15,003 nucleotides of DNA from Psychrobacter sp. UBA3962 (GTDB lineage Bacteria; Pseudomonadota; Gammaproteobacteria; Pseudomonadales; Moraxellaceae): assembly GCF_002385225.1 (NCBI RefSeq), contig NZ_DGDC01000034.1, positions 1-15,003 on the forward strand. Reading direction: 5' to 3'. Position 1 is the first letter of the stretch. Each line of letters begins with the position of its first letter. Under the pieces are notes generated by a model. That model searched no databases. It was not told the origin of the DNA and was given only the letters and a program-made list of their open reading frames with translations. Of this stretch, positions 7,082-14,580 are shown piece after piece. The translations under genes and the position numbers were made by a program.

Positions 7082-8706
7082 TATTCGTCTTCCCAAAACA
7101 TATCATCATCAACATCACCAACAGGCACCTCTTCACCGCCTGATGTTGGTTGATCAGCTGGCATGTCACCACCTAAGCCCATCATCCCGCCTTGCTCTTC
7201 TGCCGGTCTGGCTGATAATCCTGTTGCTACACGCTCTGCTAGATTAATATCGGCCCCAAACACGTCCTCTAGCATTAATTGGTTGGTTTCCTTATCAAAG
7301 CCTAGTTCACGAAGGCCGGCAAGCGATTGGGCCACAATAGCGAGCGTATTAGCTCTATTTTGCTTGTTATTAAGCATTTCAGTAGCGGCGGCTGATTGAT
7401 CCGAGTAAAAATCAAACTGCCAGGGATAGTCTTGAGGCTCGAACCACTCATTATATTTAATACCCCAGTGTACGCTCATTAAGTGGTTAAATGCGTCAAT
7501 ACAAGCCTGTCTGATTAGCATTGAGCGACGCATAACTTGCGCTGATGTATGGAAGGCTGCACCGTCACCTAAGCCGCCTGCCAGCATATCGGCCCAGCCA
7601 ATTAGTGATAGATCCATACCCAGGCCACCGGCTAAGCGACGTAAGTTAATCATCAAGATACCCTCATTCAGTGGTGCTACGCGCTGCGCTAGGTCGCCTA
7701 CTGACTGAATCACTTGCTTTTCGCCATACTGCGGTAGTACGTGGTATTTTGTACCGTACAAAGCCTCACCGCCGTCAAACGCGTCTTGAATTTGATCGCG
7801 GTAGCTCTTTAACATTTTAGTTAACGAGCTAATATAGCCTTGTCTTTGTTTGGCTGGCATGCCTTCCATGTTAAGCGTTAAAAAAGCCTGTTTTACGCTG
7901 TCTGCAATTTGCTGGTTGTTAAGGCCAGCACGACTAATGGTTACGTCTCTCCATGCGTCCTCAATAGGATATAAGAATGAGCCGCCTACCTCTGACGGTA
8001 GGATTGGGTTGTCGGATCTTAGGTCATAAACAAGCGTTGTTCTATCCTGCCATACGTCTAAGGCCATTTGCGGTATGTTCTCAATACGAGGCATTTTAAC
8101 TCTAAGCATTTGTTCTAATGACAACTTGGCAATAGTACGCTGCTTATCTTCATCTTCTAAGGCGTGAAAGCCAATAGTGCGCCCTGCTTGCTCAAATGGC
8201 ATGATTAGTGAAGGCTGGGTAAAGCGGTTATTCATTAAATCAAGCACGCCTTTGCGCTCGTCTGTATAAATACGAGCATAACTATCACCATAAGCAATAG
8301 CCTGGCGTGCCAGCGAGAATACATGACGGTTGATTAGGGGTGCGATATGTTTAGCTTCACGCTCAACCTTTTTTCTAAGCTCTTTGGCTCTGCGGCCGCC
8401 TTCTCTAATATGGTCGCTTGGCGTGATAAAAATCATATCACCGGTTGATTCATGACCACCTAAAGCGGCTGTAACATGCAAGCTTAACGCCTCTGAAACT
8501 TGAGGGTCTGCCTGCATGATTTCCCACATGGTATAAATCTGTCTGCGAGTACGCGGCTGTTTTGCCTTGTGATGAAAAGTACCCAGCTCAAACGGATTGG
8601 TGGATTCATAGCTGCGATCCACGTCATCAATGGTAGGCATTTGCTCTGATATTCGAGTTTGCCTATCATCAATTAAAAAGCTTGCTAGACGTTTTCTAAA
8701 ATTCAT
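7081..8706 (-). CDS. Phage portal protein
   Basis: A 541-residue protein with the layout of myovirus portals, which form the dodecameric ring at the capsid vertex through which DNA is packaged and ejected. It begins with a short basic segment. The next part is PFELGTFHHKAK and then YTMWEIMQADPQVSEALSLH, the wing entry segment typical of portals. HVFSLARQAIAYGDSYARIYTD follows at about 128-149, then a beta-rich wing, then the helical stem and crown region (LNEGILMINLRRLAGGLGMDLSLIGWADML, given here in part). The last 45 residues are low-complexity and acidic with many Gly, Pro and Glu. AAGG lies upstream of the ATG. It is placed in the middle of tail and baseplate genes rather than next to terminase and capsid genes, which is unusual. 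The presence of a portal shows the particle has, or had, a DNA-filled head and is not merely a tailocin. Confidence 0.8.
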   Translation of the reverse strand: MNFRKRLASFLIDDRQTRISEQMPTIDDVDRSYESTNPFELGTFHHKAKQPRTRRQIYTMWEIMQADPQVSEALSLHVTAALGGHESTGDMIFITPSDHIREGGRRAKELRKKVEREAKHIAPLINRHVFSLARQAIAYGDSYARIYTDERKGVLDLMNNRFTQPSLIMPFEQAGRTIGFHALEDEDKQRTIAKLSLEQMLRVKMPRIENIPQMALDVWQDRTTLVYDLRSDNPILPSEVGGSFLYPIEDAWRDVTISRAGLNNQQIADSVKQAFLTLNMEGMPAKQRQGYISSLTKMLKSYRDQIQDAFDGGEALYGTKYHVLPQYGEKQVIQSVGDLAQRVAPLNEGILMINLRRLAGGLGMDLSLIGWADMLAGGLGDGAAFHTSAQVMRRSMLIRQACIDAFNHLMSVHWGIKYNEWFEPQDYPWQFDFYSDQSAAATEMLNNKQNRANTLAIVAQSLAGLRELGFDKETNQLMLEDVFGADINLAERVATGLSARPAEEQGGMMGLGGDMPADQPTSGGEEVPVGDVDDDMFWEDE

Positions 8707-8717
8707 TGTTTATGCCC

Positions 8718-9389
8718 TTATCTTGGACCAGAAGTTGAGCTGCTACCACTTCTAACACCGCCGTGAACGTGGCCTTTTAGTGATATACCGCCACCAACTA
8801 CATCGCTAGAAGCTGTGACACTACCTTGAGTTTTAATATTGCCTTTAGCTACCATAGTTCCATCGGCGGTAATGCCGCCACTGGCTGATATATTGCTGCT
8901 AGTTGAGACATTGCCCTTAACAGACATAGTGCCAGTTGTGCTTTGGCTGCCAGTATGGTTAATTTGAGCCTTAACGTTCATATTATCAGCCGTTATAGTT
9001 ACTGTGCTTGCGTCAATGGTCACGCTTTGGGCCTGCATTTGTATCAGGTCTTTTGCTGTCAAAGTAATACGAGCTCTTGCCAGCAATTCAATGTTTTGCT
9101 GTCTTATGCGGCGAACATCAACTACCGCTTGGCCACCGCCATGACGACGGTAAAAAGCAATCACTGGCATTGATGTGTCGCCTTGCTCAAAGAAAACCCA
9201 TACGTCGGCGCCTGGTAGTAATTCACGCTCGGTATCAAGATCATCATCACCGATTGGATAAGCCACCATAGCGGTAATACCCTCCGGCACCCCATCGGTT
9301 AACCCAGCTATTGCTACATTGGCCGTTCTATTGGCCTTGTAATAAGACACCAGCTTGGCTGGGTGAAAATATGGTGATATTACGCTCAT
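8718..9389 (-). CDS. Baseplate central spike protein (gpV/gp45-like)
   Basis: A 223-residue spike that forms the membrane-piercing tip of a contractile tail. An OB-fold-like N-terminus (residues about 15-85, with VAIAGLTDGVPEG and ADVWVFFEQGD) is followed by a repetitive beta-helix (about 90-195) rich in T-x-x-A-x-x-V strands such as SVTIDASTVTITADNMNVKA. The C-terminus has LKGHVHGGV (204-212) followed by SGSSSTSGP. The H-x-H at 207-209 is the metal-binding (iron) motif at the apex of gpV-type spikes. The ATG at 9389 is preferred: it overlaps the upstream stop as ATGA and has GGAGGGC close upstream, whereas the start at 9416 has no ribosome site. It follows the hub gene, matching the hub-spike order of contractile systems. 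Confidence 0.85.
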   Translation of the reverse strand: MSVISPYFHPAKLVSYYKANRTANVAIAGLTDGVPEGITAMVAYPIGDDDLDTERELLPGADVWVFFEQGDTSMPVIAFYRRHGGGQAVVDVRRIRQQNIELLARARITLTAKDLIQMQAQSVTIDASTVTITADNMNVKAQINHTGSQSTTGTMSVKGNVSTSSNISASGGITADGTMVAKGNIKTQGSVTASSDVVGGGISLKGHVHGGVRSGSSSTSGPR

Positions 9390-10288
9390 TTTTCGCCCTC
9401 CAATTGTGCAAGCCACGCTTGAGTGGCCATTATCGGCCTGCCACCTAAAGCCCCAGTATCGTAACGATGCGCTGCTGTTAAAACCACCAAACTATCCTGG
9501 CTTGAACCGTCGTCAACGGTTACCACACTGCCAGCGTTTAACCTATCATCAAGCTGTCTTACCATCTTGGCCTTAGTCACTAAGATACGACGCAAGTTTT
9601 GCAATTCCCTGGCATCTGCTCTTGGGTAATAGCCTACTTGCTTGTTGTTAAGTGGTGAACCTAAGATATCCGATCCGTTATCATCAATTGATAAAAAGTT
9701 AGTATTACCATGCGATAAAACATGGGGGTTATCTATCCACTGTAAAGCACTACGATCGTATATAAGCGACTCACCTTTGAACAAATCATTAATGCGAGTA
9801 ACAGATATTTCGCCGTCGCTATACATAGTTACAGCTGCTTCTTTTTGCAGCGATATTGCTATTCTTTTTGTCGGCAATTGGCCCTTTAAGCATATAAACT
9901 GATTTAACTTGATATCGCCTTTTAATCGTATCTTTGCACCCAGGACCCGATAAACCTCGTTAAAGCTTGTATCGTTTAGTGACGTGGCCCTACTTGCTAC
10001 ACTTAGCAGCGGCTCGCAACCCGATAACACAGCAATAATAATTAATCCGCCCACACGTTTTCCTGCCTTAACCGCCTGCATATTTATATGCTGTGATTTG
10101 ACGATCGTTAAGCTGATGCCGTCGCCAACTATCAGCTTATCGCCAATACCCAATAGTCCTTTTAGCTCGTCGGTAGCTTTAACTACCATTTCAAGAGATA
10201 CTGGCACTGGCACCAAGTCAGTGCGATATATCGCACTAATAAGGTCGCCGCCGCCAATAGTTGAGCCGTCCGATAAAACTATTTTCAC
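9386..10288 (-). CDS. Baseplate hub-like protein (gpD/gp27-like)
   Basis: About 300 residues. The N-terminus reads IYRTDLVPVPVSLEMVV and then LKGLLGIGDKLIVGDG, the pattern of baseplate hub proteins in which a strand with P-V-P is followed by a G-D-x-L/I-x-V-G turn of the tube-like domain. The remaining beta-rich sequence, with ALQWIDNPHVLSHG and a C-terminal V-x-T-A-x-H-R-Y-D-T segment, fits the hub second domain. Hubs cap the tail tube and carry the spike, and the spike gene follows directly with an ATGA overlap. The start is ambiguous: TTG at 10297, GTG at 10294 or GTG at 10288; the last overlaps the upstream stop as GTGA, in keeping with the overlaps elsewhere in the operon, and is chosen. 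Function is inferred from pattern and position. Confidence 0.6.
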   Translation of the reverse strand: MKIVLSDGSTIGGGDLISAIYRTDLVPVPVSLEMVVKATDELKGLLGIGDKLIVGDGISLTIVKSQHINMQAVKAGKRVGGLIIIAVLSGCEPLLSVASRATSLNDTSFNEVYRVLGAKIRLKGDIKLNQFICLKGQLPTKRIAISLQKEAAVTMYSDGEISVTRINDLFKGESLIYDRSALQWIDNPHVLSHGNTNFLSIDDNGSDILGSPLNNKQVGYYPRADARELQNLRRILVTKAKMVRQLDDRLNAGSVVTVDDGSSQDSLVVLTAAHRYDTGALGGRPIMATQAWLAQLEGEK

Positions 10289-10806
10289 TTCCACCAACCG
10301 TTGTAATTAATCTGAATACTTTGAAAAAGATCAATCGTATTGTTAGTTTGGTTTTTACCCTCAAGATCGGCCGTACTATCAACGCTAAAGGGGTGTGTAT
10401 TAAACGCCTCCCTCTTCATTTCTAGCATAGTCTCTCTGTGGTTTTGGTAGGCCTCACTTGAGCTCATGCCAACTGGCTGTACTCCCAAGTTTTGCGCGCC
10501 TTCCATACGTTTAGCTTGCATAAGGTCGCATCTAGCCACAACAACAGGCTTAATAATGCTCCATTCGTCGTTGTAGATATTAATTGTGCTATCAATTAGC
10601 AGCGTATAGGTATCATCTTTATCATCAAGATCATACGCACGTAACGCACCGCCCCATGCCAGGTAATCGCGGCAAACATCAGTAATAATACGCTCTACAT
10701 CACTTTCAAGAAGTGAATAGCCGGTCGTATATAGCTCTTCATAAAATCGAGTGGCGACACTCTTAATATCGCCCTCGATATAGCTATCTTGTCTGCTAGT
10801 AAACAT
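10285..10806 (-). CDS. Unknown phage structural protein, 173 aa
   Basis: Second gene of module B, with AGGG about 9 bases before the ATG. I do not recognise a family. The first half (residues 1-60) is alpha-helical and acidic (VATRFYEELYTTGYSLLESD), followed by YTLLIDSTINIYNDEWSIIKPVVVARCDL, which looks like beta strands, and then a helix with AQNLGVQPVGMSSSEAYQNH. The small acidic composition and place between tail tube and hub would suit a tail completion, adaptor or baseplate wedge protein, and the middle segment is reminiscent of head-tail connector or neck proteins. No catalytic motif, signal peptide or membrane segment is seen. Its end overlaps the hub gene start, so it is translated with the tail genes. 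Confidence 0.7.
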   Translation of the reverse strand: MFTSRQDSYIEGDIKSVATRFYEELYTTGYSLLESDVERIITDVCRDYLAWGGALRAYDLDDKDDTYTLLIDSTINIYNDEWSIIKPVVVARCDLMQAKRMEGAQNLGVQPVGMSSSEAYQNHRETMLEMKREAFNTHPFSVDSTADLEGKNQTNNTIDLFQSIQINYNGWWK

Positions 10807-10817
10807 ACAGGCTTACC

Positions 10818-11438
10818 CTAACCAAATGTAGTGGTACCACCAATGGTAGAAACTGGTTTGTAGCCACCAAATGCGTTTAATGCGTTGGTCAATAGGCCGG
10901 CAAGTTTGTCAGCAGTACCGGCGCCAATATCACCAGTTTGGCCAAAGTAGTTATAACGGCAAGTTACTTGAACCTGTAAGATCTGGCTGCGGCTTGCTGA
11001 ATCAATCTCACCACCACCATCAGGGAAGGTGATCGCACAGTCTTTAAGCAAGTATTCAGTCTTACCTTTAATCTCATTACCATCGGTAGCGAACCCATCA
11101 TAAACACGCACCAGTGGGATCTCGCCATTGTGTTTAATAACGATATCTTCTGCAAACTTAGCGATGGTGCCTGATTCAGTTTCAATCATGGTCCACTGGC
11201 CTTCAAAGTTTGTTTTAGGCGGTGCGGTAACGTGGGCCTGGAAGCCGTAAGCATAATCTGCGTCGGCTGGCTCGTGGTTGGTTATCATTGGGCGCTGGAA
11301 GTTTTGAATAAGGATATAAAGGTTTTCGTAACCTTCTGGCTTACAAATTGCGTTACAAGCAAGCATAGCTGAACCCAAAGACTTGGCCAGCTCGTGCATT
11401 TGTGAATAGGCTTGCAAGGTAGGTGATGAACTTTTCAT
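10818..11438 (-). CDS. Tail tube protein-like (gp19-type)
   Basis: First gene of module B, 206 residues. The ATG at 11438 directly follows the leader hairpin; an in-frame TTG at 11456 would lie inside the hairpin and is rejected. From residue about 35 on the sequence is beta-rich with the order seen in contractile tail tube proteins: NLYILIQNFQRPM, YGFQAHVTAPPKTNFEGQWT, FAEDIVIKHNGEIPLVRVYDG, YLLKDCAITFPDGGGEID, then ILQVQVTCRYNYFGQ. A polar tail of about 40 residues rich in Gly and Thr follows. Tube proteins stack in hexameric rings through which DNA passes. The first position after a strong leader fits a protein needed in many copies per particle. Recognition is by pattern, so a tube-initiator role remains possible. 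Confidence 0.6.
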   Translation of the reverse strand: MKSSSPTLQAYSQMHELAKSLGSAMLACNAICKPEGYENLYILIQNFQRPMITNHEPADADYAYGFQAHVTAPPKTNFEGQWTMIETESGTIAKFAEDIVIKHNGEIPLVRVYDGFATDGNEIKGKTEYLLKDCAITFPDGGGEIDSASRSQILQVQVTCRYNYFGQTGDIGAGTADKLAGLLTNALNAFGGYKPVSTIGGTTTFG

Positions 11439-11514
11439 AAAAATAACCCTGGTCAATAATAAATGATGGGGTTATTTTGAGGTATAAAGGGATTGAGCTT
11501 TTAGGGGTGTTCCT
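11439..11514 (-). promoter_or_regulatory. Conserved phage-operon leader, copy B (upstream of the tail-tube-like gene)
   Basis: The minus strand carries AGGAACACCCCTAAA (11514-11500), 20 unconserved bases, CAAAATAACCC (11479-11469), 19 bases, GGGTT (11449-11445) and 6 bases to the ATG. All blocks and both long spacings equal those of copy A at 3486-3562, while the spacer sequences differ. Here only the outer 5 bases of the inverted repeat pair perfectly, with a TCA/TGA pair further in. CAGGG, 8 bases before the ATG, is the only plausible ribosome site and lies in the paired arm. The region is divergent from the safE-like promoter. Confidence 0.75.
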
Positions 11515-11561
11515 GAAAATTTTTTAGTGCCTTTTGTTCAAGAATCAAAACAATTCAATGA

Positions 11562-11567
11562 TATAAT
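11562..11567 (+). promoter_or_regulatory. Probable extended -10 promoter of the safE-like gene
   Basis: TGATATAAT at 11559-11567 is an extended -10 element with a perfect TATAAT, 67 bases before the ATG of the membrane protein gene. There is no good -35 at 16-18 bases upstream (CAAGAA-like), which extended -10 promoters tolerate. The nearby TTG/CAA pair around 11535-11548 is one base too wide for an FNR/ANR site. Confidence 0.5.
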
Positions 11568-11634
11568 CCTTGACTTCTTCCTCCTCACTTAAAAAATCAA
11601 ATATTATGGGTCAAATTGACTACAAGGATTAAAA

Positions 11635-12459
11635 ATGACAACTCCTTTATTATTAGCAGCATTTGCTATGGGCTTTTTTGGTTCACCACATTGTTTGGGT
11701 ATGTGTGGTGGCTTAGTTACCGCTTTTGGCCTATCTATGCAGGAAGTAAGCCCGCTAAAGAAAAGAGGGCTTATTGCTACTTATCACTTTGGTCGCCTGG
11801 TTAGTTACTCAATTCTAGGGGTTATTGCAGGTATTGTGGGCACCACGGTTTTAGCCCCACTATTAATGGGCAACTCAACCCCGCGTATTTTACTAGGTCT
11901 GGTATTGGTATTCATTGGCCTATCTATGCTGGGCATGCCTTTTTTAAATAAACTTGAAAAAGTAGGCATGGGCGTTTGGAAAAAGCTCTCCCCTATACGT
12001 CAAAAAGTTTTCCCAATAACTACCTTCCCAAGAGCTTTAGCAGCGGGTTTATTATGGGGCTTTTTACCTTGTGGCTTGGTCTATGGCGCTCTACTGATGG
12101 CCGTTGTCGGCAATGACATCGCAACTGGGGCTTTATTAATGTTTGTCTTTGGCTTAGGCACGGTTCCCATGTTGGTCGCTACCCAAGAGACTGTGGGCTG
12201 GCTACACAAACAAATTGGCCGCTATAAATTACGTCAATTAAATGGCGTCGTAATGATTTTGTCAGGACTGGCAGTAATTGCCCTGCCTATAGCCATGCAT
12301 AGCATGGGTGGACACGGCGATCACGGCTCGCATGGCGCACATCAAATGCATGATGATTCAGCGATGATTTCTACTACGCACGACCACTCTCAAGATATGC
12401 ACGGTTCTAATACTGAAGAGCATCATAACCATGATCACTCACATGCTAACCATCAGTAA
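11635..12459 (+). CDS. TauE/SafE-type (DsbD/UreH-like) membrane protein with His-rich C-terminal tail
   Basis: A 274-residue inner-membrane protein with six predicted hydrophobic segments at about 5-30, 55-75, 85-103, 132-157, 161-182 and 202-220. The first contains GSPHCLGMCGG (16-26) and the fourth LPCGLVYG (144-151), the paired Cys motifs of the family annotated as sulfite exporter TauE/SafE or UreH-like transmembrane proteins, related to the CcdA/DsbD fold. Members often lie beside cytochrome cbb3 oxidase genes (ccoGHIS/fnr) and are linked to copper or nickel handling rather than sulfite. After residue 220 a tail of about 54 residues holds about 15 His with Asp and Glu, which should bind Cu, Ni or Zn. 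AAGGA lies 6 bases before the ATG. No cco genes are near; both neighbours are phage genes, and the stop is 11 bases from the convergent phage gene with no terminator between. Substrate is unknown. Confidence 0.88.
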   Translation: MTTPLLLAAFAMGFFGSPHCLGMCGGLVTAFGLSMQEVSPLKKRGLIATYHFGRLVSYSILGVIAGIVGTTVLAPLLMGNSTPRILLGLVLVFIGLSMLGMPFLNKLEKVGMGVWKKLSPIRQKVFPITTFPRALAAGLLWGFLPCGLVYGALLMAVVGNDIATGALLMFVFGLGTVPMLVATQETVGWLHKQIGRYKLRQLNGVVMILSGLAVIALPIAMHSMGGHGDHGSHGAHQMHDDSAMISTTHDHSQDMHGSNTEEHHNHDHSHANHQ

Positions 12460-12470
12460 TTGAAAACGCA

Positions 12471-13106
12471 TTAATATGGAGATAGATAAGCCACATGATA
12501 GCGATAGCCGCCAACCGCGACAGCAACGTCAACCTGGCTGAAATTAACTGAGACAGCAATTTCTGGCACGATATGCCACGGAACCAGCTTTTCTAAGACG
12601 GGGGCAATATCTGAAATATCACTATTATCATCATCAAGGGTTAATGCGATACGCACACGGCTAGTTAAAAACGAGCCTGGCATCTCTTTTTCACTTACTG
12701 CTACTGGGTAAGAGTTTGCTAGCTCTTTTGAGTGCCAAAGTCTCAATACCCTGTTATTTCCAGGAAACAGCATGTTTAGTACGAACTGTAAGAACTCCAG
12801 GCCACGGCCGCTGGCCATACCCTGCCAGGCAGACAAAATCATGGCCATAATATCAGTTGATAGCCCTTCTGTATCTTGTCTCAAGATCACCAGTCCGTTA
12901 AGCTTACTAAATCGCTCAATAACAACTGGGCTGCTTTCAAGCCATGGCGCACCATAGCTATTCATATCAACCAAGCCTTCAAGCTCGTATTCCTCAATCA
13001 GCTTAGTAAAAACACCTGCAATGGCTTCATCAAGCTCGTTTGCCTTGTGGCTTTCTTGCACCGTTCTAGTAAAGTCGGCAGCCTGTAATTTGCTTATTTT
13101 ACCCAT
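12471..13106 (-). CDS. gpI-like baseplate/tail protein
   Basis: A 211-residue protein directly after the J-like gene (1 base between stop and start), the same order as J-I in P2-like phages. The helical segment DTEGLSTDIMAMILSAWQGMASGRGLEFLQFVLNMLF (quoted in parts: TDIMAMILSAW, GRGLEFLQFVLNML) followed by beta-rich FLTSRVRIALTLDDD and a C-terminal segment with LEKLVPWHIVPEIAVSV is compatible with tail formation protein I, which attaches tail fibres to the baseplate wedge. No membrane segment or catalytic motif is seen. The stop codon is just 11 bases from the stop of the convergent safE-like gene. It is the last gene of module C; no tail fibre (gpH-like) or chaperone gene follows in the window. 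Confidence 0.55.
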   Translation of the reverse strand: MGKISKLQAADFTRTVQESHKANELDEAIAGVFTKLIEEYELEGLVDMNSYGAPWLESSPVVIERFSKLNGLVILRQDTEGLSTDIMAMILSAWQGMASGRGLEFLQFVLNMLFPGNNRVLRLWHSKELANSYPVAVSEKEMPGSFLTSRVRIALTLDDDNSDISDIAPVLEKLVPWHIVPEIAVSVNFSQVDVAVAVGGYRYHVAYLSPY

Positions 13107-13107
13107 C

Positions 13108-14580
13108 TTACAAAGTCCAAATGGCTGTGCCAGTGTCGGCCGTTCTTGTCATGTCGATAGTAATGCTATCCTCTGTGATATAAGCCCATTCATGCGGTTT
13201 AATGGGGTTTTTAGCAGTATCTTCTGTTAAAACTGAAAAGTCACTAATACGGTCCTGGAAGGCTGTAATATCACTTCTAATCTTAATGGCAATTTCTTGT
13301 TTATTAAAACCGTCTGGGCTGTGGTAGCTTGATGATAGCGAGCCTTTACCAAAGTTTTCTAGCAGCAACTCTTTGATTTGAGTCTTTACTGAATCCATAT
13401 CATGCACCGAGGCCAAACGGCCAGCAATGGTAATCTTATAAGGTCTTTCTTTAACCTCTTTGATATTAACCTTACCATCTAGCAGCGTATCAGCATTGGC
13501 TACCAGCTTCTTAATATCTTCTACCAGCGCCTTTTGCTCAATCTTGTTTTTAGCTACCACGGTTAAAAATAGATGGTTGATTGCGTCCAATGAGGCCCCG
13601 TAGTGCTTCTCATTGATCGTCTCATTCCAAATGGCCATGTAGTCAAAACGCTGCATAAAGTGCTTGCGTACTAAAAAGTCAAAGTTACCCATGAAAACGG
13701 CGTTATGGTCATACATTGAAGGGTAGCTGGCAAGTAGTCGCATTTGAGCCACGCTTAACGGATCTGCGCCGGCTCGAACAAGATCACCGGCTTTGAAATA
13801 TAGGTTTAACTTGCTTTCCTCTGACTCGTAAATCTCACTCAAGGCCGCGCTGCTTAGGCTTGATTGGTCAACATACCCATAGCTTTGAGTGATTGCGATC
13901 TCGTAGGTATCACCGGCTTGTACTGTCACGCCGGCACGTTCGGAGTCGCCAAAAACAATTGTTATATCTTCAAGGTTATGGCTTTGTAGTGTATAAGCCG
14001 CCTGGCCCAAACCGGCGTTCATAAACTTGGGCGTGTACTGAAAATTCATACCCAAAGTTGCGTTATAAACTGACAAACTCGATAGATAGGCGCCGTCGGT
14101 TGTTGATACGTCTAGGCGATAAAAAGACTCACTAACAGGTATGTTAACCTCAATATGATTAACAGTGCTTTGCTCTGCTAGAACCTTTTTGGTTTCATGG
14201 CCGTTTAGCGTTGCTGATGACATAAGACGCCATTGTCTGCCCGTACCGTCCTCAACTAAACGGCCCTGGCTCAAACTAACCTTGCTATTCCCATTGTTCT
14301 CAATAGTTAGCATGTACTGGCAAGGCGTGGCAACTGGCAATATACCCTTGTTGATAGCATCTGCAATGATCGTGCTTTGCTTAGACTTGATAAACGGCTC
14401 TGTAATGTTTACCTGGTTATCACGCGATAGCCATAAGACAGTTTCCACTACCGAAGTCATCATAGCTCTTACTGTGGGATCGCCAGCTCGCCAGCGTTCT
14501 GCAACTTCTGGGTAGTCGTTTAAATGGCTGTCTATACTTGATAGTATCTTTTTTCTTAGCTGGTTACTGGGCACTGACAT
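13108..14580 (-). CDS. Baseplate J-like protein
   Basis: A 490-residue protein that would form the wedge of a contractile-tail baseplate. The N-terminus is helical (ILSSIDSHLNDYPEVAERW, MTSVVETVLWLSRDN), followed by KSKQSTIIADAINKGILP, the A-x-x-x-G-I-x-P segment seen early in many J-like proteins. Next come beta-rich repeats (LTIENNGNSKVSLSQGRLVEDG, quoted as LTIENNGN and SLSQGRLV), a central insertion, and a C-terminal domain with DMDSVKTQIKELLLENFGKG followed by IAIKIRSDI, typical of the J-like end. The ATG at 14580 (AGGA 8 bases upstream, 17-base overlap with the gene before) is chosen over the TTG at 14598. It lies between gpW-like and gpI-like genes, matching the W-J-I order of P2-like phages. 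Confidence 0.72.
   Translation of the reverse strand: MSVPSNQLRKKILSSIDSHLNDYPEVAERWRAGDPTVRAMMTSVVETVLWLSRDNQVNITEPFIKSKQSTIIADAINKGILPVATPCQYMLTIENNGNSKVSLSQGRLVEDGTGRQWRLMSSATLNGHETKKVLAEQSTVNHIEVNIPVSESFYRLDVSTTDGAYLSSLSVYNATLGMNFQYTPKFMNAGLGQAAYTLQSHNLEDITIVFGDSERAGVTVQAGDTYEIAITQSYGYVDQSSLSSAALSEIYESEESKLNLYFKAGDLVRAGADPLSVAQMRLLASYPSMYDHNAVFMGNFDFLVRKHFMQRFDYMAIWNETINEKHYGASLDAINHLFLTVVAKNKIEQKALVEDIKKLVANADTLLDGKVNIKEVKERPYKITIAGRLASVHDMDSVKTQIKELLLENFGKGSLSSSYHSPDGFNKQEIAIKIRSDITAFQDRISDFSVLTEDTAKNPIKPHEWAYITEDSITIDMTRTADTGTAIWTL

Noticed and set aside
11439..11456. TTG at 11456 as start of the tail-tube-like gene
   Set aside because: It lies within the conserved leader hairpin and has no ribosome site; ATG at 11438 fits the same spacing as the other operon.
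11535..11548. FNR/ANR-like site upstream of the safE-like gene
   Set aside because: The TTG and CAA half-sites are separated by nine bases instead of eight and the inner bases do not match.
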